From: Haloarcula sp. CBA1127
GTDB lineage: Archaea > Halobacteriota > Halobacteria > Halobacteriales > Haloarculaceae
Reading direction: 5' to 3'
Assembly (NCBI RefSeq): GCF_001485575.1
Contig: NZ_BCNB01000003.1
Span: 1-64,000 of the forward strand
Length of the DNA: 64,000 nucleotides
Below are positions 40,320 to 48,660 of this stretch, piece after piece; the first letter of the stretch is position 1; each line of letters opens with the position of its first letter. The translations under genes and the position numbers were made by a program. The notes under the pieces were generated by a model. The model had not been told where the DNA came from and did no database searches. It saw nothing but the letters and a program-made list of their open reading frames with translations.

Positions 40320-41366
40320 TTAGGCGTCAGGGAGGTCAAAGATCCCGTCTGGTTCTGCCTTATCGACGATAATCGAGTTCGGACGGGTACAAATCGCCTT
40401 GATACGGCCGTATTGACGAGTTGAAAGTATCTCTGTATCGTCGCTACATGCCGAGCGATAGTTGTCATAGGCGTCCTGTTCGTCTTTCTTCCCGACACTC
40501 ACAATCACGTAAGCGGGATCCATCGCTTCTACTGCCTCTCTGTGAAAGCCATCTTTGCGGCCGTGATGAGCTGCTTTCAGTACATGGACGTCCTCAAGGG
40601 CTTCTGTCCCCCAGTCCTCTAAAATTTGGTCCCACACTTCTTCTTCCGCGTCCCCTGGAAGCAGGATTGAACGTGTTCCGTGTTGGATTTTGAATACGTA
40701 GCTGTAGTCGTTATATTCTGGATTTTCCAGATCAGCATTCTGTTCATTAAGTTCTTGAACGAACTCTGGGGATGGATGGAGGATCTCTATGTTGTCGTGC
40801 TCCCAGTATTTCTTTTGTTGTCCTTGAGTCGGCTGGATATTGTCGTGATCCGTGTTTCCCTCTCGAATTTCTTCATGGAGTTCCCAATCTGCCCACTCGT
40901 AGACTTCATACCAGTTATTTTCATCACGTTCACGGTTGTGATCGGTATCCCAGAACACACTGAATCCGATTTCTTCATCAAGTCGGTTCAACCCCGATAG
41001 GTGATCCATATCCGGATGTGTCGCGATAAAACGCCAGATTTTGTGCGTTACCTCGTCAAAATTCTCGTTGTAGTACTCAATTGGATCATTGAGGTACTCC
41101 TGTGCGTACTCTTCAGGGCTAATCTGACTTTTTTGCCGAATCCCAGTCAAGCCGCTTTGTTGGTCGCCCTTTACCGGAAATTGGAGATAGTACTCTAGAC
41201 TGCTGATGTGATCTTCTTCGACATGCTCTTTCTGTTCGGGCCAATCGTTGATATCGATAACCGATATTCGGCCCTCGTCGCGATGTTGATCGCCAGGGTG
41301 CCGGATGATGGTGCAATCACCGTGGTCGACATTCAAAAAATGAACTTGGAGGTGATCATAGAGCAT
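40320..41366 (-). CDS. Metallo-beta-lactamase-fold hydrolase, ComEC-like (348 aa)
   Basis: Zinc motif H117-x-D119-x-D121-H122 (THPDMDHLSGL), third-strand GDAEEEVW at 238-245 and H267-H268 (KAAHHGRKDGF): the ComEC/Rec2 C-terminal MBL fold, which acts on nucleic acid. There are no membrane segments, so it is the stand-alone form. Divergent from a second MBL gene 100 bp away, suggesting a shared promoter and a joint role. Confidence 0.8.
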   Translation of the reverse strand: MLYDHLQVHFLNVDHGDCTIIRHPGDQHRDEGRISVIDINDWPEQKEHVEEDHISSLEYYLQFPVKGDQQSGLTGIRQKSQISPEEYAQEYLNDPIEYYNENFDEVTHKIWRFIATHPDMDHLSGLNRLDEEIGFSVFWDTDHNRERDENNWYEVYEWADWELHEEIREGNTDHDNIQPTQGQQKKYWEHDNIEILHPSPEFVQELNEQNADLENPEYNDYSYVFKIQHGTRSILLPGDAEEEVWDQILEDWGTEALEDVHVLKAAHHGRKDGFHREAVEAMDPAYVIVSVGKKDEQDAYDNYRSACSDDTEILSTRQYGRIKAICTRPNSIIVDKAEPDGIFDLPDA

Positions 41367-41467
41367 TAGATGTGAACACACACCACCCCCGTATGTTTCT
41401 TTCGTGGTGATAATTCTTCTTCAACCCTGTCCGGACCTCCTAAGGAGCCGGCTAATCTACTGCCTGT

Positions 41468-42349
41468 ATGGCTGCTGTTGAAATCTATATTTGGGATGTC
41501 GAACGAGGGGATGCGATGTTCATCAAAGGACCAGAACGGAACGCAGTTATTGATCTCGGTCAGCACGCGAACGGCTTTTCCCCCAGTCGACACATCCATA
41601 CACAACACGGAATCGACTCGGTTGATTATCTGGTGCTCACGCATCCAGATGAAGATCACATCGAAGATCTCCCCGAGTTTTCATCGTACTTCTCACCCGA
41701 AGTGATTGCCCGTCGTGACGAAGCAGACGAGTACATCAGACGGCGGAAAACCGACCTCTATCCCGACCGTTCACATTATCAGACAGTGACGGAAGCCTAT
41801 CTGACACTGACTGATACGTACGATCAACAAGCAACCTTCTCACCGAGTGATCCCTCCTGGAATGGAGGTCTGACGTTCACCCATCACATTCTTTCGTTGG
41901 AAGAAGCAGGAGCGACACCGATCGACAATTTAAGTAGAGGGGAGACAGTGAACCTGAATAATATAAGTATATTGACTTTTCTTGAATATGGTTCATTTAA
42001 GCTCGTCACTGCGGGCGACCTCGAACAGGAACCTCTCGAAACTCTTCTACAGCAGTCCTCCGTTCGTGATGGCCTTCGTGATACGGATGTTCTCGTCGCA
42101 CCTCACCACGGTCGTGAGAGCAGTTATACTCCGAAATTATTCCACCATATGACGCCAGAGTTAGTTGCGATCTCGGATGCGAAAGCCGGGTCGACGAATG
42201 CAAGCCAAAAATATAGTGCGCAGGCAACTGGGACTACCGTATCTCGGCGGTCGGGAACAACAACTAATCGAAATGTTGTCACGACTCGTCAGGATGGTGT
42301 GATATATCTCGGTATCGACGACGGAGAGTACCGCATACGTATTGATTGA
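41468..42349 (+). CDS. Second metallo-beta-lactamase-fold hydrolase (293 aa)
   Basis: H59-P-D61-E-D63-H64 (LTHPDEDHIEDLP), TAGDLEQEPLETL near 176-190 and APHHGRESSY near 205: complete MBL metal ligands, without membrane segments. It differs in sequence from the divergent MBL gene. Followed by two membrane-protein genes on the same strand, so the four could form one system. Confidence 0.8.
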   Translation: MAAVEIYIWDVERGDAMFIKGPERNAVIDLGQHANGFSPSRHIHTQHGIDSVDYLVLTHPDEDHIEDLPEFSSYFSPEVIARRDEADEYIRRRKTDLYPDRSHYQTVTEAYLTLTDTYDQQATFSPSDPSWNGGLTFTHHILSLEEAGATPIDNLSRGETVNLNNISILTFLEYGSFKLVTAGDLEQEPLETLLQQSSVRDGLRDTDVLVAPHHGRESSYTPKLFHHMTPELVAISDAKAGSTNASQKYSAQATGTTVSRRSGTTTNRNVVTTRQDGVIYLGIDDGEYRIRID

Positions 42350-42383
42350 CCCGCCTTCGATGTTCACGAATTTCGACCCAGTA

Positions 42384-42390
42384 TTTATAA
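42384..42390 (+). promoter_or_regulatory. TATA box of the 98-aa membrane gene
   Basis: TTTATAA 25-31 nt before ATG 42415; leaderless promoter. Confidence 0.6.
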
Positions 42391-42414
42391 TGCGCTGGCT
42401 ATATTTGTCAATTA

Positions 42415-42711
42415 ATGGTATCTGCACTCGACCCGACGCTGGACACTGAGATCGGTGGTTGCCCTGAGTTTCAGACTGTAGTTCCAACAGCTGAGACGAA
42501 TCAACATGGACTCTTCGACGGTCTGGAAGATTCCTCATCGACTACGTCTGCCTCTGAGCAGCAGTCTCAGCAATCTTCGTTGGGGGAAGTCGTCGGTGGT
42601 GCTATCGTATTGATTGGGGCAGCGTGGCTCGCGGGTGAGATTCTTGGTGAGATATTTGGTTCTAGTGCAGACCTCACCGCCGTTGAACAGCAAATTCTCG
42701 CGTCGGCATAA
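42415..42711 (+). CDS. Single-helix membrane protein (98 aa)
   Basis: A ~55-residue acidic, Ser/Gln-rich soluble start (TTSASEQQSQQSS) and one hydrophobic helix (GGAIVLIGAAWLAGEILGEI), then SSADLTAVEQQILASA. It has its own promoter. Part of the MBL locus; unknown function. Confidence 0.6.
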   Translation: MVSALDPTLDTEIGGCPEFQTVVPTAETNQHGLFDGLEDSSSTTSASEQQSQQSSLGEVVGGAIVLIGAAWLAGEILGEIFGSSADLTAVEQQILASA

Positions 42712-42805
42712 TCCCTTCTGAGATCGGGTCGACACTCTTGGAATACCGTACCAGCGGTTCATATAGGATAATATATGAGATGTCGGGATATCTGCAAGAA
42801 TAGGG

Positions 42806-43498
42806 ATGGCTCTTGCACGAAGCTTCCGAGCGCTGGGATTCTATGATGTCATCACGAATCTCGTTCCTGGCGCGCTCTGGATCGGCGCTCTCATTGTTCT
42901 ACTCCCGGTTGACGAGCTGATACAGGGGCTTCCCAGTGGAGTGGTTGTCGGAGGATTTCTTACTCTTGCATACGTGACTGGCCATCTGCTTCAGGCGCTG
43001 GGCAGCTGGGCCGATTCGCCTACGACATTCGGTGATACACTCACCGCAATTCAAAATGAGACGCCAGCCACGGCACCGCTTTCGGTCACACATATTGAAA
43101 AATCGTTTTTGACGTTATGTGAGCAGCGTTTTTCGCTTCCATCGGATTTCGATCACCACGGGAAGCTTCTGAAGATGGTTTTGAGTTATCTTGAGACGAC
43201 TTCCTATACGCGAGCCCTTCGATTTCAGTCGGTCTACTCATTTCATCGGAGTATGTGGGTCGCGTCTTGGTCCCTGCTTGTTGTGGTCGCTGTTTTAGGT
43301 AGTCTTAGCTGTCTGGGACGCTCTCTACTTCCTTCAAATATCGTAACTGTGGGTGTCGTGATCGCCTCACTTGTCAGTGTAGTTGTCTTTTGGAACCGCA
43401 AAAATAAGTTCGACAAGACCTTTGTAAAGTACCTGTTCGTTGATTTTTATAATTCTCAGCAATCGACCGCATCCGGAAATTCTGGCCCAGGGAGCTGA
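42806..43498 (+). CDS. Four-helix membrane protein (230 aa)
   Basis: Helices at about 16-33 (LVPGALWIGALIVLLP), 45-65, 148-168 (SWSLLVVVAVLGSLSCLG) and 176-195. Between helices 2 and 3 lies an ~80-aa cytoplasmic segment. The start FYDVITNLVPGALWIG has the Y-D-x-I-x5-P-G pattern of small membrane proteins that accompany defence genes, by recall. It is last in the MBL locus. Confidence 0.65.
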   Translation: MALARSFRALGFYDVITNLVPGALWIGALIVLLPVDELIQGLPSGVVVGGFLTLAYVTGHLLQALGSWADSPTTFGDTLTAIQNETPATAPLSVTHIEKSFLTLCEQRFSLPSDFDHHGKLLKMVLSYLETTSYTRALRFQSVYSFHRSMWVASWSLLVVVAVLGSLSCLGRSLLPSNIVTVGVVIASLVSVVVFWNRKNKFDKTFVKYLFVDFYNSQQSTASGNSGPGS

Positions 43499-43678
43499 GG
43501 CTTGACTTCTGACTGGACGGTACTTTACACGTTTTCGGAATCTCGATTTCTACCAACCATTAGCCTGCTGGCAGTTTAGTTGGATAGCAGTACCATGTGA
43601 CAAAACCGCTATGGGTTCGATAAGATTCTGAAACAGTCGATTTGGCGACTAATGTGACGACTTGAAACCGCTTGCTAC

Positions 43679-43805
43679 TGCTCTGTTGAATAGCGGGGTT
43701 GGTTGAGGTAGTCGGAATTTGAGGAGGCCCGTTAGTGGCTGACGCTAGTGGTTTCAAGACCGGGGTCGTCTCAGTGTGGCTCAGAGGCCGCTATTCAACA
43801 GAGCA
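43679..43805. repeat. 127-bp palindromic element, 18-bp inverted repeats
   Basis: TGCTCTGTTGAATAGCGG (43679-43696) and its exact reverse complement (43788-43805), 91 bp between. CTCTGTTGAATAG-type ends are typical of haloarchaeal insertion sequences. Probably a MITE or the solo end of the IS whose transposase remnant follows. Confidence 0.6.
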
Positions 43806-43829
43806 CTTGCTACCGCGCTCAGAACTACG

Positions 43830-44598
43830 ATGAGCTCTAAACGGATGACGGCAGTCGATGACGACGCCCCCGCGCTCACGGGGGCGATCGTCTATCACGC
43901 TGTTGAAGTCTGTGAATCAGCGGATCATCTGTCCTTGGAGAGGTATCGATTCCAGTTGACGGACTCACCGACGGCTGCCAGCAACACAAGGCCGCAAACG
44001 GTACTGAACCGATGGCTCGGGTGTATCTCTATCAGCAGATCTACGACCTCGCCCAGAGCGAGGTCGCAGATCGCCTCGAAAACCGACCATCACTCCTGAA
44101 GACGCTTGATTTGGAGAAGGCACCGAGCCAGCAGTCACTCTCGTACGCGTGAAGCGGTTCAGCGAACAGACCAGACAGATGCTCAACGCGGCTGCTGCAG
44201 GTATCGCACAGGAGGCCGTTGACCGCGGCGTTGTATTGGAAGCACGTGTTCCGATCATTCCTGACGAAGACGAGGTCAACGAAGACGGCGACGAATCGAC
44301 GGTAACACGCGAGCACGTTCGAAAGCAGGGGACCAAGATCGTCGAGCCCGCCCGAAGGCACGCCTTCGGCGATTTCGACTCTCACAGAGCCGATAACAGA
44401 ATCTACGAGGACGAACAGATCCTCGATCTGTTTGCCTCGGCATGCCTCACCCAAGGAAGTGCCCACTCTGAGGGCGAATCTGGCTGTTTTTTCGACGAAA
44501 ACAACACCTGTGACGACTCAACATTCCTCCGGGTAATCAAGCAGTTCGCAATGCCGGCTGATCAGGAGGTCTCTATCCCACTACAAGAGCACGTATAG
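43830..44598 (+). pseudogene. Truncated, frameshifted insertion-sequence transposase
   Basis: Three consecutive frames read as one haloarchaeal transposase N-terminal part: MSSKRMTAVDDDAPALTGAI; then MARVYLYQQIYDLAQSEVADRLE...QQSLSYA; then, after a lost base at the Trp codon near 44149, KRFSEQTRQMLNAAAAGIAQ...GDFDSHRADNRIYEDEQI...NTCDDSTFLRVIKQF, ending at 44598. The catalytic C-terminal half is gone. Dead remnant; the exact IS family was not determined. Confidence 0.7.
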
Positions 44599-44674
44599 CC
44601 CAGCAGCACAGCGTCGCGCTAGTGAGAAAGTTAGTTGACTCTAAATCACAAATGTTAGTTTCAATCCTTGTCTG

Positions 44675-44992
44675 TCATGGGAAGAGGTTAACGACTTGTC
44701 CAAGAGACCGGACCAATTGTACCCCGTTCTCGTAGTCAGTAGTAACCCGATATCCTTCTCCATCCTGCTCGATGACCCCCACACTGGCGTGCGCGAGAAG
44801 TTGGAGAGCCGACCGGACCTCTTCGGTGGTCGGGATATCGTCCGAGTCCTCCATGCCCACAACGATCCATCGAACGTCTTCTACCGTCTCCACGGGCCCC
44901 TCCGCGCGCTCAAGGACACGGATGATTGCGAGCAGGATCTCACCTGTATCGATCCTGTCTTCGATGGTCCCACTTGTCGCGACACTACACAT
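44675..44992 (-). CDS. Small protein, possible winged-helix regulator (105 aa)
   Basis: MCSVATSGTIEDRIDTGEIL...AIIRVLERAEGPVETVEDVR... TTEEVRSALQLLAHASVGVI, EQDGEGYRVTTDYENGVQLV: helix pairs followed by a beta hairpin, compatible with a winged helix. It starts 30 bp from the divergent methylase and could control the operon. Family not identified. Confidence 0.55.
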   Translation of the reverse strand: MCSVATSGTIEDRIDTGEILLAIIRVLERAEGPVETVEDVRWIVVGMEDSDDIPTTEEVRSALQLLAHASVGVIEQDGEGYRVTTDYENGVQLVRSLGQVVNLFP

Positions 44993-45021
44993 TCAATAAG
45001 GGGGCGGCTGGATGTCCGGAT

Positions 45022-48000
45022 ATGGATACCCAGAAGGTTACCGCGGCCGACGTCGTGGGCTGGACCTCGCTCGAGGATATCTCTACGTCTCTCCAGAAGC
45101 GGGGTCTCGTCCCCCGTGAAGATCTCGGCGAGGACGACGAGTTGGTGATGGAACTAGACGACGATCAGTTCGTCTCCATCATCGAAGCCGGACCGACGCA
45201 GGACGCGAAGTCGTTCACGAACCGAATGACCTACCGCCGGCATACGAACCTCGTCTCGACCAACGAGTTCGAGGAGTTCACCTTCATTTCGCGGCGGCGT
45301 TCATTCGGGGAAGCTGGCCGGATCTCCTATCAGCAGTTCTCATTCGATCGGAGTGCCTTTGAATACGGTAGGAGTCGCTTCTCGGTGCTCGACAAACTCA
45401 ACGAGATCGAGTACGGCGACGGGCAGTCAGTCCAAGCGCTGTACGACACCCGAGAAGTCGTCAAGGAATTTTACACTAAGTTCGAGTCGCTGCGGACGGA
45501 CCTAGTGACGGAAGTTGCGGGGATCCCTGACGGTCGCGGTGACGCGAAACAGCGCTACGTCCAAGTACTGATGGACCGTCTCATCTTCTTGTATTTCATC
45601 CAGAAAAAGAACCTCCTCAACTTCAACACGGACTACCTCCTCGAGAAGCACACCGAGTACGTCGACGAGGGGGAGGACGTGTACGAAGATTTTTTCAACC
45701 CTCTCTTCTTCGAGGTGCTGGCGGACAACAAGCAGGCCGAAGGCTTTGGCACGGTGCCGTACCTCAACGGTGGGCTGTTCTCAACGACGCCCGTCGAGGA
45801 AGAGTTCCCGGAGGTGACACTCGGCGGGACCACAGAAGAGACAAACGAACTATTCGGTGGGATTCTAGAGTTCCTCGACGGGTGGAATTGGCACGTGGAC
45901 GAACGGCTTGACATTGTCGAGCCGAAGAACATCTCGCCAGAGATCCTCGGTCACATCTTCGAGCAGACTGTCAATCAAAAAGAGATGGGGGCGTACTACA
46001 CGCCTGCGGAGATCACCGACTACGTGGCTCGGGAGACGATTCATCCGTATCTTCTTGACCAATTGAACGAGGACGTTGGGACGTCCTACGAGTCTATTGA
46101 CGAGCTGTTCGGGCTGGGCAGCGAAACTGATGTAGCGGCAGAGGTGGCGATCGCTGATGATGGCGCCGTCGCACAAATCGGGGCGCTGGATTCGATTCAG
46201 CGAGAGCACGTCGAGACGCTGTATTTCGAGCACCTTCAGGAAGGGCGTGTCATCGACCCTGCGGTCGGGAGTGGGGCGTTCCTCCTTGCGGCCCAGGACG
46301 TGCTCTTAGACGTCTATCTGAGCTGTTTGGAGTACTTCGAAGCGCTGCCGGCGTTCGAGCGCACGCCTGCCATCGAAGAGGCGCTAGAGGAGGTGGAACA
46401 CTCTGGGAGCAAGACGCTGTACGCCAAGCGGGAGATCATCCTCAACAACCTGTACGGGGTGGATATCGATGACGGGGCCGTTGAGATCTGCAAGCTTCGG
46501 TTGTGGTTGTCGATGGTCGCCGACATTGAGAACGATCCCGATGAAGTCGAGCCGCTGCCAAATATCGACTTCAACATCCGCCAAGGGAATTCCCTGATCG
46601 GGTATATCGACAAGCTTCCGTCGGCCTCAGATGGGGCGACAACCTTCGGCGATTTCTCTGTCCAGAAGAAGTTCAAGCAGGTGATCGAGGCGGTCCACAA
46701 GCATAGGGCGGCGACGACGAGTTCTGACGCGGCGAACTGGCGCCGGATCGCTGAAGAGCGAATGAGCAAGTATCGAAGCGATCTCGACGAGGACCTCGCG
46801 CAGCGGTTGCGGGACGCTGGGATGGAAGAAATGGACGCCGAGACGCTACAAGAATTCGACTCCTTCCACTGGATCGTCGAGTTCGCAGAAGTAATTGACG
46901 ACGGTGGATTCGACGTGGTGATTGGAAATCCACCGTGGGAAGTTCTGAGTCCGAATCGCAGTGACTTCTTCTCGAAGTACAACGAGCGCTTCCGAACGTA
47001 CAACGCCGACGAAAAAGACGAGGTGGAGGAAGAGCTGCTCGCCGACGAGTCGATCAAATCCGAGTGGGAAGAGTACCAGCGCGGGATGGAACAGCGAGCA
47101 GAGTACTTTAACACCGCACCGGACTACGATCTACAGTCTCCCTCGGTGAATGGGCGTCGCGTAGCTAGCGAAAATGACCTCTCGGCGTTGTTCTTAGAGC
47201 GGACGTTCGGGCTGGTATCGGAGTCCGGGTGGACGAGCCTAATCCTACCCGGCTTCGTGTTTACAGGCGCTATTGCAAAGGATCTGCGTCAGCATCTACT
47301 CAATGAGACGACGCTCCAGACGACCATTGGATTCGAAAACAAGGGCATATTCGGCCAAATCGATGATCGGTACCGCTTCGGGATCCTCACCTTCCAGAAC
47401 TGCGGTGAGACTGAGGGGGTAGACGGCGTTTTCGCACAAACCTCAACCGACATCCTCCAGACAATAGAGGAAGATGCAGCCTACATTCCGCGACGTGTTC
47501 TCGAATCTTACTCGCCTAACGCAGTGATCTTTCCATCGGTGACATCGCAAGAACAAGCTGATACGCTTGATTCGATTCTACAGCATCCGATAATCGCAGA
47601 CAAGGAACAACCGTGGTGGGGAGATCTCGTAACGAAAGAGCTCCACGAACCTACTGACAAGGGGCGGTTCGTAGAAGACCCCGAATTGGGAGATTATCCG
47701 ATCTACGGCGGGGGGAACATCTATCAGTTTGCCCATGACACGGAAATTTACGACATCGATGGACCAAGCTATTGGAGTGTTGACTCGAAAGACCCGGACG
47801 AGAGTGCACGCTCCAGAATTCGGCAAAAGGCGTTCAACAAGGGCTATCTGAAGAAGTCGATCTACTCTACGTATGACGGTAGTGACACGAGTAAATCACA
47901 GAAAGCATTCGTCAACGACCTACTGGAAAGTGTCCGTGGTGTGGGGCTCGAAGCGTCAGATGTTCTCCCCGACTACACGGAATACCGGATTGGGTACCGA

Positions 48001-48585
48001 AATGTCGCTCGTGCTACCGACGAGCGTACAATGATCGCAGCAATAGTCCCAAAGGGAATCACCTGTTTGGAAACTCTCCAGTCGTTCCGTCCATATGAGA
48101 TAGTAATCGACAACAAAGAGCAGCTGAACTCCCGGCCGCTCCACAACTGTTACAACCGCATCTTCTCCGACGAGGAACTCTTTGCGGCTGTAGCACTCCT
48201 CAACAGTATTCCGTTCGACTTCCTTATGCGCACGAAAATCGACACTCACATTGTCAAATACAAGCTTGAAGAGTCGCAGGTCCCGCGGCTCACAGATGGC
48301 GACGAGTGGTTCGACTTCATCTGGACGCGCGCTGCACGGCTCAACTGCTACGGCGACGCCTTTGAGGAGATGCGCGAGCGACTGGGCGGTGTCGACCCGG
48401 TGACCGACGAGGACGAGCGCCGGCAGCTCCGCGCCGAGATCGACGCCGCCGCGTTCCACGCCTATGGACTGGGCCCCGAGGCGATGCAGTTCGTCCTCGA
48501 CGACTTCCACCTCGTCGACAACCCACGGCTGATGGACCGCGAGTATCTCGAAATGGTCAGCGAGCAGTATCACGAACTCGCGTAA
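45022..48585 (+). CDS. Eco57I-type adenine methyltransferase 1 (1187 aa)
   Basis: SAM motif I VIDPAVGSGAFLLA (~411-424), motif NNLYGVDIDDGAVEICKLRL (~477) and catalytic NPPW at about 636 (VVIGNPPWEV). An N-terminal helical domain (YDTREVVKEFYTKFESLRTD; RYVQVLMDRLIFLYFIQKKN) resembles PglX/type IIG methylases; the C-terminal third is a target-recognition region. No PD-(D/E)xK seen. Start MDTQKVTA matches its paralogue. It heads the four-gene operon and would mark self DNA. Confidence 0.9.
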   Translation: MDTQKVTAADVVGWTSLEDISTSLQKRGLVPREDLGEDDELVMELDDDQFVSIIEAGPTQDAKSFTNRMTYRRHTNLVSTNEFEEFTFISRRRSFGEAGRISYQQFSFDRSAFEYGRSRFSVLDKLNEIEYGDGQSVQALYDTREVVKEFYTKFESLRTDLVTEVAGIPDGRGDAKQRYVQVLMDRLIFLYFIQKKNLLNFNTDYLLEKHTEYVDEGEDVYEDFFNPLFFEVLADNKQAEGFGTVPYLNGGLFSTTPVEEEFPEVTLGGTTEETNELFGGILEFLDGWNWHVDERLDIVEPKNISPEILGHIFEQTVNQKEMGAYYTPAEITDYVARETIHPYLLDQLNEDVGTSYESIDELFGLGSETDVAAEVAIADDGAVAQIGALDSIQREHVETLYFEHLQEGRVIDPAVGSGAFLLAAQDVLLDVYLSCLEYFEALPAFERTPAIEEALEEVEHSGSKTLYAKREIILNNLYGVDIDDGAVEICKLRLWLSMVADIENDPDEVEPLPNIDFNIRQGNSLIGYIDKLPSASDGATTFGDFSVQKKFKQVIEAVHKHRAATTSSDAANWRRIAEERMSKYRSDLDEDLAQRLRDAGMEEMDAETLQEFDSFHWIVEFAEVIDDGGFDVVIGNPPWEVLSPNRSDFFSKYNERFRTYNADEKDEVEEELLADESIKSEWEEYQRGMEQRAEYFNTAPDYDLQSPSVNGRRVASENDLSALFLERTFGLVSESGWTSLILPGFVFTGAIAKDLRQHLLNETTLQTTIGFENKGIFGQIDDRYRFGILTFQNCGETEGVDGVFAQTSTDILQTIEEDAAYIPRRVLESYSPNAVIFPSVTSQEQADTLDSILQHPIIADKEQPWWGDLVTKELHEPTDKGRFVEDPELGDYPIYGGGNIYQFAHDTEIYDIDGPSYWSVDSKDPDESARSRIRQKAFNKGYLKKSIYSTYDGSDTSKSQKAFVNDLLESVRGVGLEASDVLPDYTEYRIGYRNVARATDERTMIAAIVPKGITCLETLQSFRPYEIVIDNKEQLNSRPLHNCYNRIFSDEELFAAVALLNSIPFDFLMRTKIDTHIVKYKLEESQVPRLTDGDEWFDFIWTRAARLNCYGDAFEEMRERLGGVDPVTDEDERRQLRAEIDAAAFHAYGLGPEAMQFVLDDFHLVDNPRLMDREYLEMVSEQYHELA

Positions 48586-48660
48586 CCTGACCCGTTCAGG
48601 CGTCCCATCGTTCGGCCGACCGCATACATACTTAGGGGATGGCAGTAAAAGTAAGGACCA

